The notes: generated from the sequence alone by a model not told the origin. DNA of 64,000 nucleotides from Ammoniphilus sp. CFH 90114 (GCF_004123195.1 NZ_SDLI01000002.1:520914-584913), one strand, 5' to 3'; shown: positions 34,747 to 44,653, counted from the first letter of the stretch. A program made the numbers and translations.

Positions 34747-35793
34747 ATGAAAGGATTGGTCTTGTGTGCAGGAAAAGGAACAAGGCTGCAGCCTTTTTCT
34801 TATTCACAGCCAAAGACTCTTCTGCCGGTGGCAAATAAACCTGTCTTGAAATACTGTATTGAAAACTTGACCAAGAATGGAATCAAGGATATAGGTATTG
34901 TCATCCATCCCTCCCAAGACGGAATCCAACAATTGATTGGCAACGGGGACGGCTTAGGTGCAAATATTACGTATATTTTTCAGACGGAACAAAAGGGCAT
35001 ATCCCATGCAGTAAAACAGGCTGAATCATTCATTGATGGGGAGCCCTTCATTCTTCTGCTAGGAGATAATCTGATTGCAGAGGATCTGAGCACTCTGATC
35101 GATTCGTATCAAAGGAATCGAACGAATGGCTCCATTTTGTTGTCTCCTGTACCTAATCCTCAAGACTTTGGTATTGCAGAGATCAAAGGGAACGATATCG
35201 TTCGGCTCGAAGAAAAGCCCAAGAAACCTAAAAGTAACCTTGCCGTTATCGGAGCTTACTTGTTTGATTCCCAGATCTTTCATGCTGTTAATAGCATTAA
35301 GCCGTCAGCCAGAGGGGAGTATGAGATTACGGATGCCATTCAGTGGCTAATTGACCAAGGGCACTCGATAACCTACACGATTACCAGAAAACTATACTCG
35401 GATGTTGGTACGGTAGACCGATGGTTAGAAGCCAACCAATGGATGTTAGAGAAGGAATATGAAGGCCAAATCCTATTAGGAAAGAACACTGTGGTGGAAA
35501 ATTGTACGTTGATTGCTCCAATTGTAATCGGAGATGACTGCATACTGAGGAATGCTGTTATCGGTCCATTCGTATCGATCCAAGATCAATGCCGTATAGA
35601 AAATTGCCAGATTGATCAAAGTATCTTACTGGAAAAAAACGTGATTAGCCACTTGCAATATCCTGTTTCCAAGAGCGTATTCGGGCGTGAAGTCCATCTG
35701 GAAGGAACAGCAAATGCCAAATCACTTCATTTTTATCTAGGGGATAAATCTCGCCTTACGATGAAGCGGAATCAGGGGGATCTCAATGACTGA
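34747..35793 (+). CDS. Sugar-1-phosphate nucleotidyltransferase, RmlA-like long form with left-handed beta-helix
   Basis: The 348-residue enzyme has the nucleotidyltransferase signature GLVLCAGKGTRLQPFSYSQPK, split as GKGTRLQP then KTLLPVANKP. It also has LLGDN with the metal-binding Asp, FGIAEI, EEKP and GAYLF. From about residue 250 hexapeptide-type repeats form a beta-helix tail. This matches long glucose-1-phosphate thymidylyltransferases. ATG 34747 follows TAGGAGTGG; the frame extends to 34678 without support. It heads a GT2-epimerase-GT4 operon and provides an activated hexose. Confidence 0.82.
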   Translation: MKGLVLCAGKGTRLQPFSYSQPKTLLPVANKPVLKYCIENLTKNGIKDIGIVIHPSQDGIQQLIGNGDGLGANITYIFQTEQKGISHAVKQAESFIDGEPFILLLGDNLIAEDLSTLIDSYQRNRTNGSILLSPVPNPQDFGIAEIKGNDIVRLEEKPKKPKSNLAVIGAYLFDSQIFHAVNSIKPSARGEYEITDAIQWLIDQGHSITYTITRKLYSDVGTVDRWLEANQWMLEKEYEGQILLGKNTVVENCTLIAPIVIGDDCILRNAVIGPFVSIQDQCRIENCQIDQSILLEKNVISHLQYPVSKSVFGREVHLEGTANAKSLHFYLGDKSRLTMKRNQGDLND

Positions 35794-36592
35794 CCCAACG
35801 TTTACAGTGGTTATCCCCTCTTACAACCGCGCGGATTTCATAGAAGATGCAATTCAAAGTGTCATTCGCCAAACGTATAAACACTGGAAGCTCCTTATCA
35901 TTGATGATGCTTCGACTGATGACACCGTTGAGCGAGTAGAGCCCTATTTATCTGACGAGCGGATTCGTCTCATTCCCCTTAAAGAAAATATAGGTATTTC
36001 CCAAGTGATGAATAGAGCATTAAAAGAAGTCGAGACAGAGGCTTTCATCCAATTAGATTCAGACGACTGGCTAGAGAAGGACACTTTGAAGCAATTTTCA
36101 AAAGCGATGAAAAAGAGGCCTAAAGCTGTCCTTGTTTACGGCAATATCCGTATGTGGCATGAAAAGGACCATGGAAAATGGAAAGCGATGAAAATCATAC
36201 GCCATCGACAATTCTCAAATAAATACGAGTTTCTAACCTATATGACCTATATGTTACATCCAAGATGTTATCGTACAGAGTCCGTACGAAAAGTAGGTGG
36301 TTGGGAAATAAATGATGCTTACAACGGACGGATCATGGAGGATCGAAGGATGGTCCTTAAATTAATAGAAAGGTATCCCGTATATTGGATTGACAGAATC
36401 TTATATAACAGGAGAAAGCATCGCCAGCAATTAACGAATAAGGATGCTTACCAGGCAAGAAATCATCTGCGCAAGGAGTTGGTATACAGCTCTTTGCGCA
36501 GATGGGGAAATCGGTATAGCCCTGTTTTCGGGTACCGCGCGGGGCTACTAATCGTAAAGAAATTACGGCTGAGAAAAAACCAGAAAAAGTAA
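35786..36592 (+). CDS. GT2-family glycosyltransferase
   Basis: The 268-residue GT-A enzyme has FTVVIPSYNRADFIEDAI, IIDDASTDDT, the DxD-type metal site QLDSDDW, and MEDRRMVLKL in the acceptor half. It overlaps the nucleotidyltransferase gene by eight bases. It is a close paralogue of the gene at 41127, with shared HPRCYRTESVRKVGGWE/QPRCFRTEAVRSVGGWD and YWIDRILYNRRKH/YWIDKHLGNRRKH segments. Likely adds a sugar to a spore-surface acceptor. Confidence 0.82.
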   Translation: MTDPTFTVVIPSYNRADFIEDAIQSVIRQTYKHWKLLIIDDASTDDTVERVEPYLSDERIRLIPLKENIGISQVMNRALKEVETEAFIQLDSDDWLEKDTLKQFSKAMKKRPKAVLVYGNIRMWHEKDHGKWKAMKIIRHRQFSNKYEFLTYMTYMLHPRCYRTESVRKVGGWEINDAYNGRIMEDRRMVLKLIERYPVYWIDRILYNRRKHRQQLTNKDAYQARNHLRKELVYSSLRRWGNRYSPVFGYRAGLLIVKKLRLRKNQKK

Positions 36593-36609
36593 CAGGTTGG
36601 TGATGGACA

Positions 36610-37551
36610 GTGAAAAAAACGGTCGTAACCGGTTGTGCCGGCTTTATTGGTTCTTCCCTCAGCAAGCGGCTTCTTGATGAAGGCTATGAAGTCATCGGTA
36701 TTGATTGCTATACCGATAACTATGATCGCAAAATTAAAGAAAAAAATATTGGTGGCTTAATGGGACGGGAGGGTTTTACCTTTTTGCAACAACAAATCCT
36801 TGAGCTTGACTGGGGTGACCTCCTAAAGGGTACAGAATATGTTTTTCATCAGGCTGCCATACCAGGGGTACGCACGAGTTGGGGAAAAAGCTTTAATACC
36901 TATATAGAAAACAATATTTTAGCAACGCAGATGATGTTGGAAGCTGCGAAGAATAGCCTAGTAAAAAAATTTATTTATGCCTCTTCCTCCTCGATATACG
37001 GTCTAACCGAAGGAAGTACATCAGAAACAACCATCCCACGCCCCTTATCTCCTTATGGTGTTACAAAGCTCGCGGGTGAGCAATTATGTCATCTCTATGC
37101 TGACAATTATGGGGTACCAACGGTATCTCTTAGATATTTTACGGTTTACGGTCCTGGACAGCGTCCGGATATGGCGTTTCATAAATTTATTAAGGCGATG
37201 TTAAACAATGAACCGATCACTGTCTATGGAGATGGAACACAATCACGAGATTTCACGTTCATAGATGATGCGGTAGAGGCTAATTTGCTAGCTGCAAGGT
37301 ATAAAGGAATCGGTGAAGCCTTTAATATTGGAGGCACATCAAGAACAGTACTAAAGGATGTGATCCATCTTATAGGAAAGCTTACAGGAATAGAGCCCCG
37401 TATTCAATATGACCAAAAGCAAGCCGGTGACCCGCCTCATACATGGGCTGATATTACAAAAGCCAAGAAGGAATTAGGCTATGCACCAGGGATGCCGCTA
37501 GAACAAGGCTTGCTTGCTGAAATTCAATATATAAAGGATCTCTATCGATGA
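36610..37551 (+). CDS. NAD-dependent nucleotide-sugar epimerase/dehydratase
   Basis: The 313-residue extended short-chain dehydrogenase has the Rossmann motif TGCAGFIGS at its start, SSSSIYG, and the catalytic SPYGVTK (Tyr-x-x-x-Lys). RYFTVYGPGQRPDMAFHKF is typical of UDP-hexose/UDP-glucuronate 4-epimerases. With a UDP-glucose dehydrogenase 1.3 kb downstream, UDP-glucuronate is a plausible substrate, but UDP-glucose or UDP-GlcNAc cannot be excluded. The start is GTG 36610. ATGA-type overlap with the next gene. Confidence 0.82.
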   Translation: MKKTVVTGCAGFIGSSLSKRLLDEGYEVIGIDCYTDNYDRKIKEKNIGGLMGREGFTFLQQQILELDWGDLLKGTEYVFHQAAIPGVRTSWGKSFNTYIENNILATQMMLEAAKNSLVKKFIYASSSSIYGLTEGSTSETTIPRPLSPYGVTKLAGEQLCHLYADNYGVPTVSLRYFTVYGPGQRPDMAFHKFIKAMLNNEPITVYGDGTQSRDFTFIDDAVEANLLAARYKGIGEAFNIGGTSRTVLKDVIHLIGKLTGIEPRIQYDQKQAGDPPHTWADITKAKKELGYAPGMPLEQGLLAEIQYIKDLYR

Positions 37552-38693
37552 GGAATCGGAAGCCTATCGTCGTTTACAGGGAGCGGTATCTGCCGCTTAG
37601 CGAAACATTCATATACGAGCAGATCAAGCATTTAGAAGAGTATCAGCCGTATGTATTATGTAAGGAAATATTGCCCGAGGCCAAGAACTTCCCTTATAAA
37701 CGAGTCTATTGTCTCCAGAATATAAGAAACAAGGCAGTAGTTCTTCGCCGCCAGGGTATTCGCTTGATATATGCCCGTTTCGGCATGGGGGGGGTGGAGA
37801 TGCTGCCCTTGAAGAGAGCAGCTCGGTTGCCCATGCTCACTTCTTTTCATGGATCGGATGTGTCACGGCAGCTTAACAAACGACCTGACTATAGGGAATC
37901 CCTTCCTGCACTGTTTTCAGAAGGGGAACGTTTTACGGTTGTATGCGAGTATATGAAAAAGAAGCTAATTGATTTAGGGTGTAGTCCTCAAAAGATTACA
38001 GTAATCAAATCAGGTATAGATCTAAGCAAGTTTGAATTTAGACCCAAATTTAACGCTGATCCAAAGGTAATTCGAATCCTAAGTGTAGGACGGCTTACCG
38101 AAAAAAAGGGAATGGATGATCTCGTCATCGCTTTTTCTCGAGTTGTATTGTCTTACCCTAAGGCAAGACTAACCATTATTGGTGATGGTGAGGAAAGAGA
38201 AAGACTAGAATCCTTAATATGGTCTTTAGGGATTGAAAGAAATGTAGAGCTGCTAGGAAGACAAAGCCATGAAATCGTTCAAGAAGAAATGCAACGATGT
38301 GATATCTTCGCGCTTGCCTCTCGTACGGCTGCTGATGGGAACGAAGAGGGGATTCCAAACGTGCTTATGGAAGCTATGGCGTCGGGGAGATTAGTTGTGG
38401 CAACCCAGCATGCAGGAATTCCTGAATTAGTGAAACAGGCGAAAACCGGTTTGTTGGCTAAGGAGAATACACCAAAGGAACTTGGCACCGCTCTGCTGCG
38501 AGCGATCGAGAAGCAGGAAGACTGGCAACAGCTTATTACGAATGCTCGAGAAATTGTCGTAAATAATCATGATGTACTAAAGCAAGTCAAAACTCTAGAA
38601 AACGTGATGGATGAAGTTGTTTTTCAATTTAGAAGGAGTATCATAGCTAGGCAAAAAAGAAGAACAGGAAGAATACAAAAGAGAAGGGGTTAG
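37548..38693 (+). CDS. GT4-family glycosyltransferase (paralogue of 17433)
   Basis: The 381-residue GT-B protein has SETFIYEQIKHLEE, MLTSFHGSDV, SVGRLTEKKGMDDL, LTIIGDGEE, and donor motif EEGIPNVLMEAMASGRLVVA. It is a clear paralogue of the enzyme at 17433, so one of the two probably arose by duplication within this island. It overlaps the epimerase stop (ATGA). The last residues are strongly basic and run into the terminator stem. Confidence 0.82.
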   Translation: MRNRKPIVVYRERYLPLSETFIYEQIKHLEEYQPYVLCKEILPEAKNFPYKRVYCLQNIRNKAVVLRRQGIRLIYARFGMGGVEMLPLKRAARLPMLTSFHGSDVSRQLNKRPDYRESLPALFSEGERFTVVCEYMKKKLIDLGCSPQKITVIKSGIDLSKFEFRPKFNADPKVIRILSVGRLTEKKGMDDLVIAFSRVVLSYPKARLTIIGDGEERERLESLIWSLGIERNVELLGRQSHEIVQEEMQRCDIFALASRTAADGNEEGIPNVLMEAMASGRLVVATQHAGIPELVKQAKTGLLAKENTPKELGTALLRAIEKQEDWQQLITNAREIVVNNHDVLKQVKTLENVMDEVVFQFRRSIIARQKRRTGRIQKRRG

Positions 38694-38729
38694 CTGTGAT
38701 TGCGCTATCCCTTCCCTTTTTAGCTTTTT
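38683..38729 (+). terminator. Intrinsic terminator overlapping the GT4 stop
   Basis: GAAGGGG-TTAGC (38683 onward) pairs with GCTA-TCCCTTC (ending 38714), with one bulge, followed by T-runs. The TAG stop of the GT4 gene is within the stem. Confidence 0.65.
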
Positions 38730-38831
38730 AGTAGGCTGTTGTCTAAATCTAAGTGAAATGGGTTATGTCCTATGCTTTCTAGGTTACTGCCGAATACAGT
38801 ATAAAGAAAATCATACAGAAAGGTGGAGCCT

Positions 38832-40145
38832 ATGAAGATTGCAGTCATTGGTACAGGATATGTCGGCATTACGACGGCTGCCTCCCTTGGTGAATTAGGA
38901 CACCAAGTAATAGGAGTGGATATCGATAGGGAAAAGATCTCTAAACTTTCGAAGGGGATCTTACCGATATATGAACCAGGAGTCGAGGAGCTTATACAGG
39001 AGCAGTTAAGAGACAAGACGCTCTTCTTTACAACGGATATCTCAGAAGCGGTCAAAGAGTCGGAAATCATTTTTATTGCTGTGGGGACCCCATCTCTTCC
39101 AAATGGTCAGCCTAACATGACCTATGTTGAGGATGTAGCGAAGGAACTCGGAAAATCAATTGGTGAATATAAAATAGTAGTTAATAAAAGTACCGTACCT
39201 GTAGGTACAGCGGATAGGGTAAAAGAATTAATAATAAGTGAAATCAGACAGCGCAAGCTCCAAGTGGCAGTCGATGTCATTTCAAATCCGGAATTTCTTC
39301 AGGAGGGAAAGGCATTACAGGATGCTCGCAAACCAGATCGAATCGTAATTGGGAGTGATTCTGAAGTTGCAAAAGAAAAAATGTGTAAGCTTTATGAAAA
39401 AGTAGATGCACCGCTCTTTATTACAACGCCCCGTAATGCTGAAATGATTAAATATGCCTCTAATGCTTTCCTCGCTACGAAGATATCATACATCAATGAA
39501 ATAGCAAAGCTTTGTGATCTATTACGAGTTGATGTAACGGATGTCGCTAAGGGAATGGGGCTCGATAAGCGTATTGGTCCTCATTTTCTACAAGCTGGTG
39601 TGGGCTATGGGGGTTCCTGCTTCCCTAAGGATGTAGCGGCTTTATATTCTATGGGAAAAAATGCAAAAATGGAAATGTCCATCCTGCGACAAGTTCAGGA
39701 AGTCAACAACAGTCAGCCAGAATGGCTATTAGAGCAAATGAGTAATAAATTGAAAGGATTCCATGGGAAACGAGTTGCTTTACTTGGGTTAGCCTTCAAG
39801 CCAGATACGGATGATATAAGGGAAGCCCCCTCCTTGAAATTAATTCCACTTTTACTGCAAGCTGGCGCATTTGTCATCGCCTATGATCCTATTGTTCATT
39901 CTAAAATAAAGGATAGATTTCCCGATATTATTTTAGCAAAAACGGCTTACCAAGCTATTAAAAACACCGATGCGATCCTACTATGTACGGAATGGAAAGA
40001 ATTCCTATATCTTGATTGGCTCAAGGTAAAGGAAGAAATGAAAGGCCAACATGTATTTGATGCGAGGAATGTTCTACCTCAAAAGGAACTGGAGTCTTAT
40101 GGTTTTCTGTACTGGGGTGTAGGTAGAAACAGCTCTGCCAATTAA
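38832..40145 (+). CDS. ugd: UDP-glucose 6-dehydrogenase
   Basis: The 437-residue NAD-dependent enzyme oxidises UDP-glucose to UDP-glucuronate. It has IGTGYVGITTAASL (Rossmann motif), VNKSTVPVGT, NPEFLQEGKAL, and the catalytic Cys in GVGYGGSCFPKD, followed by LGLAFKPDTDDIREAPS. ATG 38832 is preceded by AAAGGTGG; the GTG nine bases earlier is within that site. It stands alone between two terminators and supplies uronic acid precursor. Confidence 0.93.
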   Translation: MKIAVIGTGYVGITTAASLGELGHQVIGVDIDREKISKLSKGILPIYEPGVEELIQEQLRDKTLFFTTDISEAVKESEIIFIAVGTPSLPNGQPNMTYVEDVAKELGKSIGEYKIVVNKSTVPVGTADRVKELIISEIRQRKLQVAVDVISNPEFLQEGKALQDARKPDRIVIGSDSEVAKEKMCKLYEKVDAPLFITTPRNAEMIKYASNAFLATKISYINEIAKLCDLLRVDVTDVAKGMGLDKRIGPHFLQAGVGYGGSCFPKDVAALYSMGKNAKMEMSILRQVQEVNNSQPEWLLEQMSNKLKGFHGKRVALLGLAFKPDTDDIREAPSLKLIPLLLQAGAFVIAYDPIVHSKIKDRFPDIILAKTAYQAIKNTDAILLCTEWKEFLYLDWLKVKEEMKGQHVFDARNVLPQKELESYGFLYWGVGRNSSAN

Positions 40146-40147
40146 GG

Positions 40148-40176
40148 CAGGGCTGTTTGGTGTATAGCCCTTTTAT
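40148..40176 (+). terminator. Probable terminator after ugd
   Basis: AGGGCT (40149-40154) pairs with AGCCCT (40166-40171), followed by TTTATT. The stem is short. Confidence 0.55.
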
Positions 40177-40205
40177 TCTAGACTATTTTTCCTACTAGGT
40201 TATCA

Positions 40206-40239
40206 GCCGTTTCATATAAATCTATAAATCCATATGATA
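40206..40239 (+). promoter_or_regulatory. GCCGTTTC-N17-CATATGATA promoter module
   Basis: GCCGTTTC (40206-40213) lies exactly 17 bases before CATATGATA (40231-40239), matching the arrangement at 26284 and 34571 with one base change in the octamer. It precedes the long glycosyltransferase operon starting at 40289. Confidence 0.5.
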
Positions 40240-40288
40240 AGAAGACAGATTGGAGTGATTAATTGTAAGTAAAAGGGAGGTGATGATT

Positions 40289-41086
40289 TTGAGCAAGATA
40301 ACCGTCGTTATTCCCGTTTATAATCGTTCTTCCTATCTTTCTCAAGCAGTAGAAAGTATTCTGCGGCAGACCTGCGAGGATTGGGAATTATTAATTATTG
40401 ATGATGCTTCAACAGATGATTCAGTTGAAGTAGCATCACGGTTTTTAGCACATCCACGTATTCACTTAATAGAGATGCCATACAATTTAGGTACAGGAAA
40501 AACCCTGAATTTTGCTTTATCCCAAATTACGTCTCCATATTTTGTTATTCTTGATTCCGATGACTGGCTAGAACCAAACGCCTTAGAGCTTCTCTTAGAG
40601 GCCATAGAGACCCAGCCTCAAACGGTTTCCTTAGTATACGGAAATACCATTCGTTGGAAGCAAGAGGAGCGGGGATTAAAATTACGGAGCGTCCAAAAAT
40701 ATCGTTCCTTTCAGGATAGATATGATTTTATTATGTACCCCTATATACCCTATCCTCGTTTTTTGCGTACGGAAAGCGTAAGAGAAGTAGGAGGATTTGA
40801 GCCGGATATTCCTTATGAAGGGCGATTAGGAGAAGATCGTTATTTGCTCCTTAAGCTAATCAACATCAGTCAATTCCATTGGATCGATGTAGACCTTTAC
40901 AATTACAGAATCCACACCACAAACTTAACAAAGATTGACCGGGCTAAATTTGCGACAGTAAGAAGATGGCTGTACACGAAGATGTTAGAGCATTGGGGAG
41001 GACATTATAAGCCTGTGTTTGAGATGCGAAAGGATGGATGGTTAGTCTTAAAAGAATTGATCCCTAACGATGAGCAGCAGCCATGA
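40289..41086 (+). CDS. GT2-family glycosyltransferase
   Basis: The 265-residue GT-A enzyme has ITVVIPVYNRSSYLSQAV, LIIDDASTDDS, ILDSDDW (metal site) and LGEDRYLLLKL. It resembles the 35786 and 41127 proteins but is more distant. TTG 40289 is chosen because AGGGAGG lies eight bases before it; GTG 40280 and ATG 40283 fall on or too near that site. First gene of an operon that runs to 48497. Confidence 0.8.
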   Translation: MSKITVVIPVYNRSSYLSQAVESILRQTCEDWELLIIDDASTDDSVEVASRFLAHPRIHLIEMPYNLGTGKTLNFALSQITSPYFVILDSDDWLEPNALELLLEAIETQPQTVSLVYGNTIRWKQEERGLKLRSVQKYRSFQDRYDFIMYPYIPYPRFLRTESVREVGGFEPDIPYEGRLGEDRYLLLKLINISQFHWIDVDLYNYRIHTTNLTKIDRAKFATVRRWLYTKMLEHWGGHYKPVFEMRKDGWLVLKELIPNDEQQP

Positions 41087-41126
41087 CCTGCTACTGGAAA
41101 ACTGAAATAATGAGGTGTTCTTAGAA

Positions 41127-41924
41127 ATGAGCAATCCGCTCTTTACCGTTGTAATCCCAACCTTTAATCGGGAGCATACCTTAAAGAAGGCCATTAAAAG
41201 TGTCCTTAAGCAAACTTTTGAACGATGGCTGTTATTAATAGTTGATGATGGCTCGACGGATAATTCAGAAAAAGTAGTTAAAGCATTTCTAAACGACAAA
41301 AGGATAACCTACGTAAAACTGAAAGAAAATGTAGGAATATCAAAAGTAATGAACCATGCTTTATCTATGGTTGATACTCCATACTTTGTACAATTAGATT
41401 CAGATGATTGGTTTGAGAGGAGAACTCTGAAAGAATTCAATAAAGCGATTCAAAAAGCATCTAAAGAAACGGCTTTGTTTTATGGAAATGTTAATATTGT
41501 GAAGGAAAAAGATGGTGAACTTGTGGTCAAAAGCTATATGCGCCACCGATCGTTTGAGAATAAATATGATTTCTTGCGATATTTTAAAAATATGTTACAG
41601 CCAAGATGCTTTCGAACAGAAGCTGTTCGTTCCGTTGGAGGATGGGATACGAATGACCCGTTTGAAGGCAGGCTAATGGAGGACCGGAGAATCTGTCTTA
41701 AATTGATAGACAGATATCCGATATATTGGATTGACAAGCATCTAGGCAATCGACGAAAGCATGGAAATCAATTAACCCAAAAGAATTTTATTGAGCATCG
41801 TAACTTGCTAAGGAGACAAGTAATTGAATATTACTTAAATAAGTGGGGGAGTCAATATCTGCCCGTCTATACGACTAATAAATCAGGTTATCTTCAAATT
41901 GCGGAATTAGTAGAAAAGAACTAG
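41127..41924 (+). CDS. GT2-family glycosyltransferase (paralogue of 35786)
   Basis: The 265-residue GT-A protein has FTVVIPTFNREHTLKKAI, IVDDGSTDNS, QLDSDDWFE and MEDRRICLKL. It shares almost every block with the protein at 35786, indicating recent duplication and probably the same acceptor type. ATG 41127 follows GAGGTG; the frame opens at a GTG (41115) inside that site. Confidence 0.82.
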   Translation: MSNPLFTVVIPTFNREHTLKKAIKSVLKQTFERWLLLIVDDGSTDNSEKVVKAFLNDKRITYVKLKENVGISKVMNHALSMVDTPYFVQLDSDDWFERRTLKEFNKAIQKASKETALFYGNVNIVKEKDGELVVKSYMRHRSFENKYDFLRYFKNMLQPRCFRTEAVRSVGGWDTNDPFEGRLMEDRRICLKLIDRYPIYWIDKHLGNRRKHGNQLTQKNFIEHRNLLRRQVIEYYLNKWGSQYLPVYTTNKSGYLQIAELVEKN

Positions 41925-41952
41925 GTTGGCGTTTTTATTAGGAGGAGAGATA

Positions 41953-42672
41953 ATGCCTAAAAAATGCATTGTTTTTAACCTGAGCTTCAATGAACTGAAA
42001 AAAAAGAATAGGAACAACGGCACCGATCATATCGCTAGGCTGACGAAGCCTTGGATCGATCAAAGGTTGTCCATCTTTATGAAGTATACTTGTCAAAGCT
42101 TAAAGGCACAAACCAATCAAAATTTTCTAGCCTTAATTAAGTATGATCCAGCATCTGAGGAAATAGTAACCGAGAGTCTTAATCAGTTTGATAGGCTACC
42201 TCACAATATCAGATTTATAAGATTTGGAGAGATCGAAGAACATGTAATGAGGTATGCAGACGGTTCTGATTTTCTGTTTATGGTGCGACTGGATTCAGAT
42301 GATATGTACCATAGGACTTTTGTCCAGCAGCTTTATGACTGGAAGCCAAAAAAAGATACCCAAGTATTAATTAATAATAAGGGATATAAATATGATGCTG
42401 TCCATCATCGGTTGTCCATTGACCCTAGGAAATCCCCTCCTTTCTATACACTAATCTACAAAACGAGTGATTATTTAAAAGGATTTCGATATCAGCTTAA
42501 AGGCGGCCATCCTGGGGCAGTGAAGCTTCCTCATGAATATATGCCAAAGAAGAATTATGTGTATATTATTCATAATCGAAATATCAGAGGCAGCTTTACT
42601 TGCGATAACGTGGTTGAAGAGAATCCCGATAAAGTACGGAAAATATTAAAAAAGTATAGGAAGATAAAATAG
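41953..42672 (+). CDS. Putative rhamnosyltransferase-like glycosyltransferase
   Basis: The 239-residue protein carries TCQSLKAQTNQNF followed by a central MVRLDSDDMYH metal-binding site. That layout resembles GT families with a putative rhamnosyltransferase annotation (LDsDD plus tyrosines). No membrane helix. ATG 41953 follows TAGGAGGAGA; a 27-base upstream extension has no support. Donor unknown. Confidence 0.65.
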   Translation: MPKKCIVFNLSFNELKKKNRNNGTDHIARLTKPWIDQRLSIFMKYTCQSLKAQTNQNFLALIKYDPASEEIVTESLNQFDRLPHNIRFIRFGEIEEHVMRYADGSDFLFMVRLDSDDMYHRTFVQQLYDWKPKKDTQVLINNKGYKYDAVHHRLSIDPRKSPPFYTLIYKTSDYLKGFRYQLKGGHPGAVKLPHEYMPKKNYVYIIHNRNIRGSFTCDNVVEENPDKVRKILKKYRKIK

Positions 42673-42700
42673 ACAAATTTCGGGAAGGTAGGGTAAATGA

Positions 42701-43828
42701 ATGAAAGTAGATTGGCTGATCGTTGGGGCGGGCTTTACCGGAGCGACTCTAGCTGAGCGTATTGCATCCCAAATGAATCAAAAGGTCCTATTAGTGGACA
42801 GACGAGAACATATAGGTGGGAATTCTTATGATTGTTATGACGACAACGGAATCCTGATTCATAAATATGGTTCTCATACGTTTCATACTAATTCGAAAAT
42901 GGTTTGGCAGTACTTGTCTAAGTTTACGGAGTGGCGCCCTTATTTCCACCAGGTTTTATCTGTAGTTGACGGTAAGAAGATTCCTGTTCCCTTCAACTTG
43001 AACTCCCTCTATGAACTTTTCCCTCCAAGGTATGCTGAAAAGCTGGAAGAACTCCTCATTTCCAATTTTGGTTTCGGTACGAAAGTCCCTATCTTAAAGC
43101 TTCGTGAAACAGCAAGTGGGGATTTAACTTTTTTAGCAGAGTACGTCTACAAAAAAGTGTACTATGAGTACACTTTGAAACATTGGCAGTTGAACCCAGA
43201 AGAATTGGATCGATCGGTAACAGCACGCGTTCCGGTGTATATTAGCAGGGATAACCGATACTTTCAAGACACGTATCAGGGAATGCCTAAACATGGATAT
43301 ACCGTATTATTCAGCCGAATGCTGCGCCATCCGAACATCAAACTTTTATTAAATACAGACTATCGAGAGCTTATTGGTGCTATTAAGTTTGATCGAATGA
43401 TATACACGGGACCGATTGATGAGTATTTTCAATATAAGCATGGCACCCTCCCTTATCGCAGCCTTCGCTTTGAGTTTCAAAACATGAATCAAGAGTATTA
43501 TCAAGAAGTAGGGACCATTAATTATCCACATGAATACGACTTTACGCGAGTATTGGAACAAAAGCATCTGACAGGACAAAATTCAAGGCATACTACGATC
43601 TCGTTCGTATTTCCCCAGTCTTATAACCCTAAAGAGAATGAACCTTATTACCCTATCCCACGTGAAGACAATCGCAAGAGTTACGGGCTCTATGCTAAGG
43701 AAGCAGAGCAGATTAAGGACCAGGTTCTTTTTGCTGGTCGATTAGCTGACTACAAGTATTACAATATGGACCAGGCGGTTGCTCGGGCATTAACGCTGTT
43801 TAAGGAGATTGCAGAAAAGAAAATTTAA
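42701..43828 (+). CDS. glf: UDP-galactopyranose mutase
   Basis: The 375-residue FAD enzyme converts UDP-galactopyranose to UDP-galactofuranose. It has the dinucleotide motif IVGAGFTGATLAERIA, HIGGNSYD, YGSHTFHT and PVPFNLNSLYELFP. Conserved Arg and Tyr segments follow (LPYRSLRFE, then LFAGRLADYKYYNMDQAVARAL). All diagnostic blocks of Glf are present, so the glycan probably contains galactofuranose. Confidence 0.94.
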   Translation: MKVDWLIVGAGFTGATLAERIASQMNQKVLLVDRREHIGGNSYDCYDDNGILIHKYGSHTFHTNSKMVWQYLSKFTEWRPYFHQVLSVVDGKKIPVPFNLNSLYELFPPRYAEKLEELLISNFGFGTKVPILKLRETASGDLTFLAEYVYKKVYYEYTLKHWQLNPEELDRSVTARVPVYISRDNRYFQDTYQGMPKHGYTVLFSRMLRHPNIKLLLNTDYRELIGAIKFDRMIYTGPIDEYFQYKHGTLPYRSLRFEFQNMNQEYYQEVGTINYPHEYDFTRVLEQKHLTGQNSRHTTISFVFPQSYNPKENEPYYPIPREDNRKSYGLYAKEAEQIKDQVLFAGRLADYKYYNMDQAVARALTLFKEIAEKKI

Positions 43829-43846
43829 GTATCGGAGGTGAAAACG

Positions 43847-44623
43847 ATGATTTGTTATGCCTTGTTGGCCCATGAGGATGAAAAGGCGCTATTACAACAG
43901 GTGAGGAACATCAAGAAGTATAACCGAGATGATGTACTGATTGTCTTGTACAATGGTGGAAACAATAAAAAGTTTGGAAAAAAGGTAGCCAAGAAAGAAA
44001 AGATAAAGATTTGCCCATACAGCAGGCCGTTTCAACCTAAGGGTACCGGAAGAATGTTCTACGATGTTGCAAGATGGTTAAAGGAAACAAAAGTAAAATA
44101 TGATTACCTTGTTTATTTTGAATCAGATATGATGTTTGTCAATGATGGCTTTGAAGATGCCCTTGATGAATGGCTTAAAGATTATGATTGCATATGGAAG
44201 ATTAATCGTACAATTACAGACCCTGAAAAAACAAAGTGGGAGCCAGGTAAGTTCATGCTTCAAGAAATAGAGCCATGGGGTGATATATTTCCAGGAGGTA
44301 TTCTTACGCGAACATTTAACCCACTCCAAACTTATCGTCGAAAGATCATGTCAAAGATACTAGAGAAAATTTCTCCGGACAGGTGGGAGGAGTTTTTTTC
44401 CAAGGTGAAAATCAGATGTATGGGAGAAATGCTGTATCCCACCCTTGCCGTTTCCTGCGGTGCGAAAGTTCGAACCTTCCCAGGTAATACAAAAAAGTAT
44501 TTGAGATGGAGGCCATCTTTAACCATCGGAGATATGAAACGAGCAAAGAAGAAAAGTAATATCTTTGCCGTACATCCCGTGAAGGATGAAGAGGTTCGTG
44601 AATGGATATATAAAAAGGGCTAA
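43847..44623 (+). CDS. Glycosyltransferase-like protein (paralogue of 45799)
   Basis: The 258-residue protein begins MICYALLAHEDEKALLQQVRNIKKY and has an acidic metal-site-like YFESDMMFVN. The opening resembles core-2/I-branching-type beta-1,6-N-acetylglucosaminyltransferases, which also start with a LLAH segment. It shares most blocks with the protein at 45799 (MGEMLYPTLAVSC, IKICPYSRPF), so the two are duplicates flanking the enolase-family gene. ATG 43847 follows CGGAGGTG. Confidence 0.65.
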   Translation: MICYALLAHEDEKALLQQVRNIKKYNRDDVLIVLYNGGNNKKFGKKVAKKEKIKICPYSRPFQPKGTGRMFYDVARWLKETKVKYDYLVYFESDMMFVNDGFEDALDEWLKDYDCIWKINRTITDPEKTKWEPGKFMLQEIEPWGDIFPGGILTRTFNPLQTYRRKIMSKILEKISPDRWEEFFSKVKIRCMGEMLYPTLAVSCGAKVRTFPGNTKKYLRWRPSLTIGDMKRAKKKSNIFAVHPVKDEEVREWIYKKG

Positions 44624-44653
44624 ATTGACGATCTAAGCAAAGGAGGTAGGCTG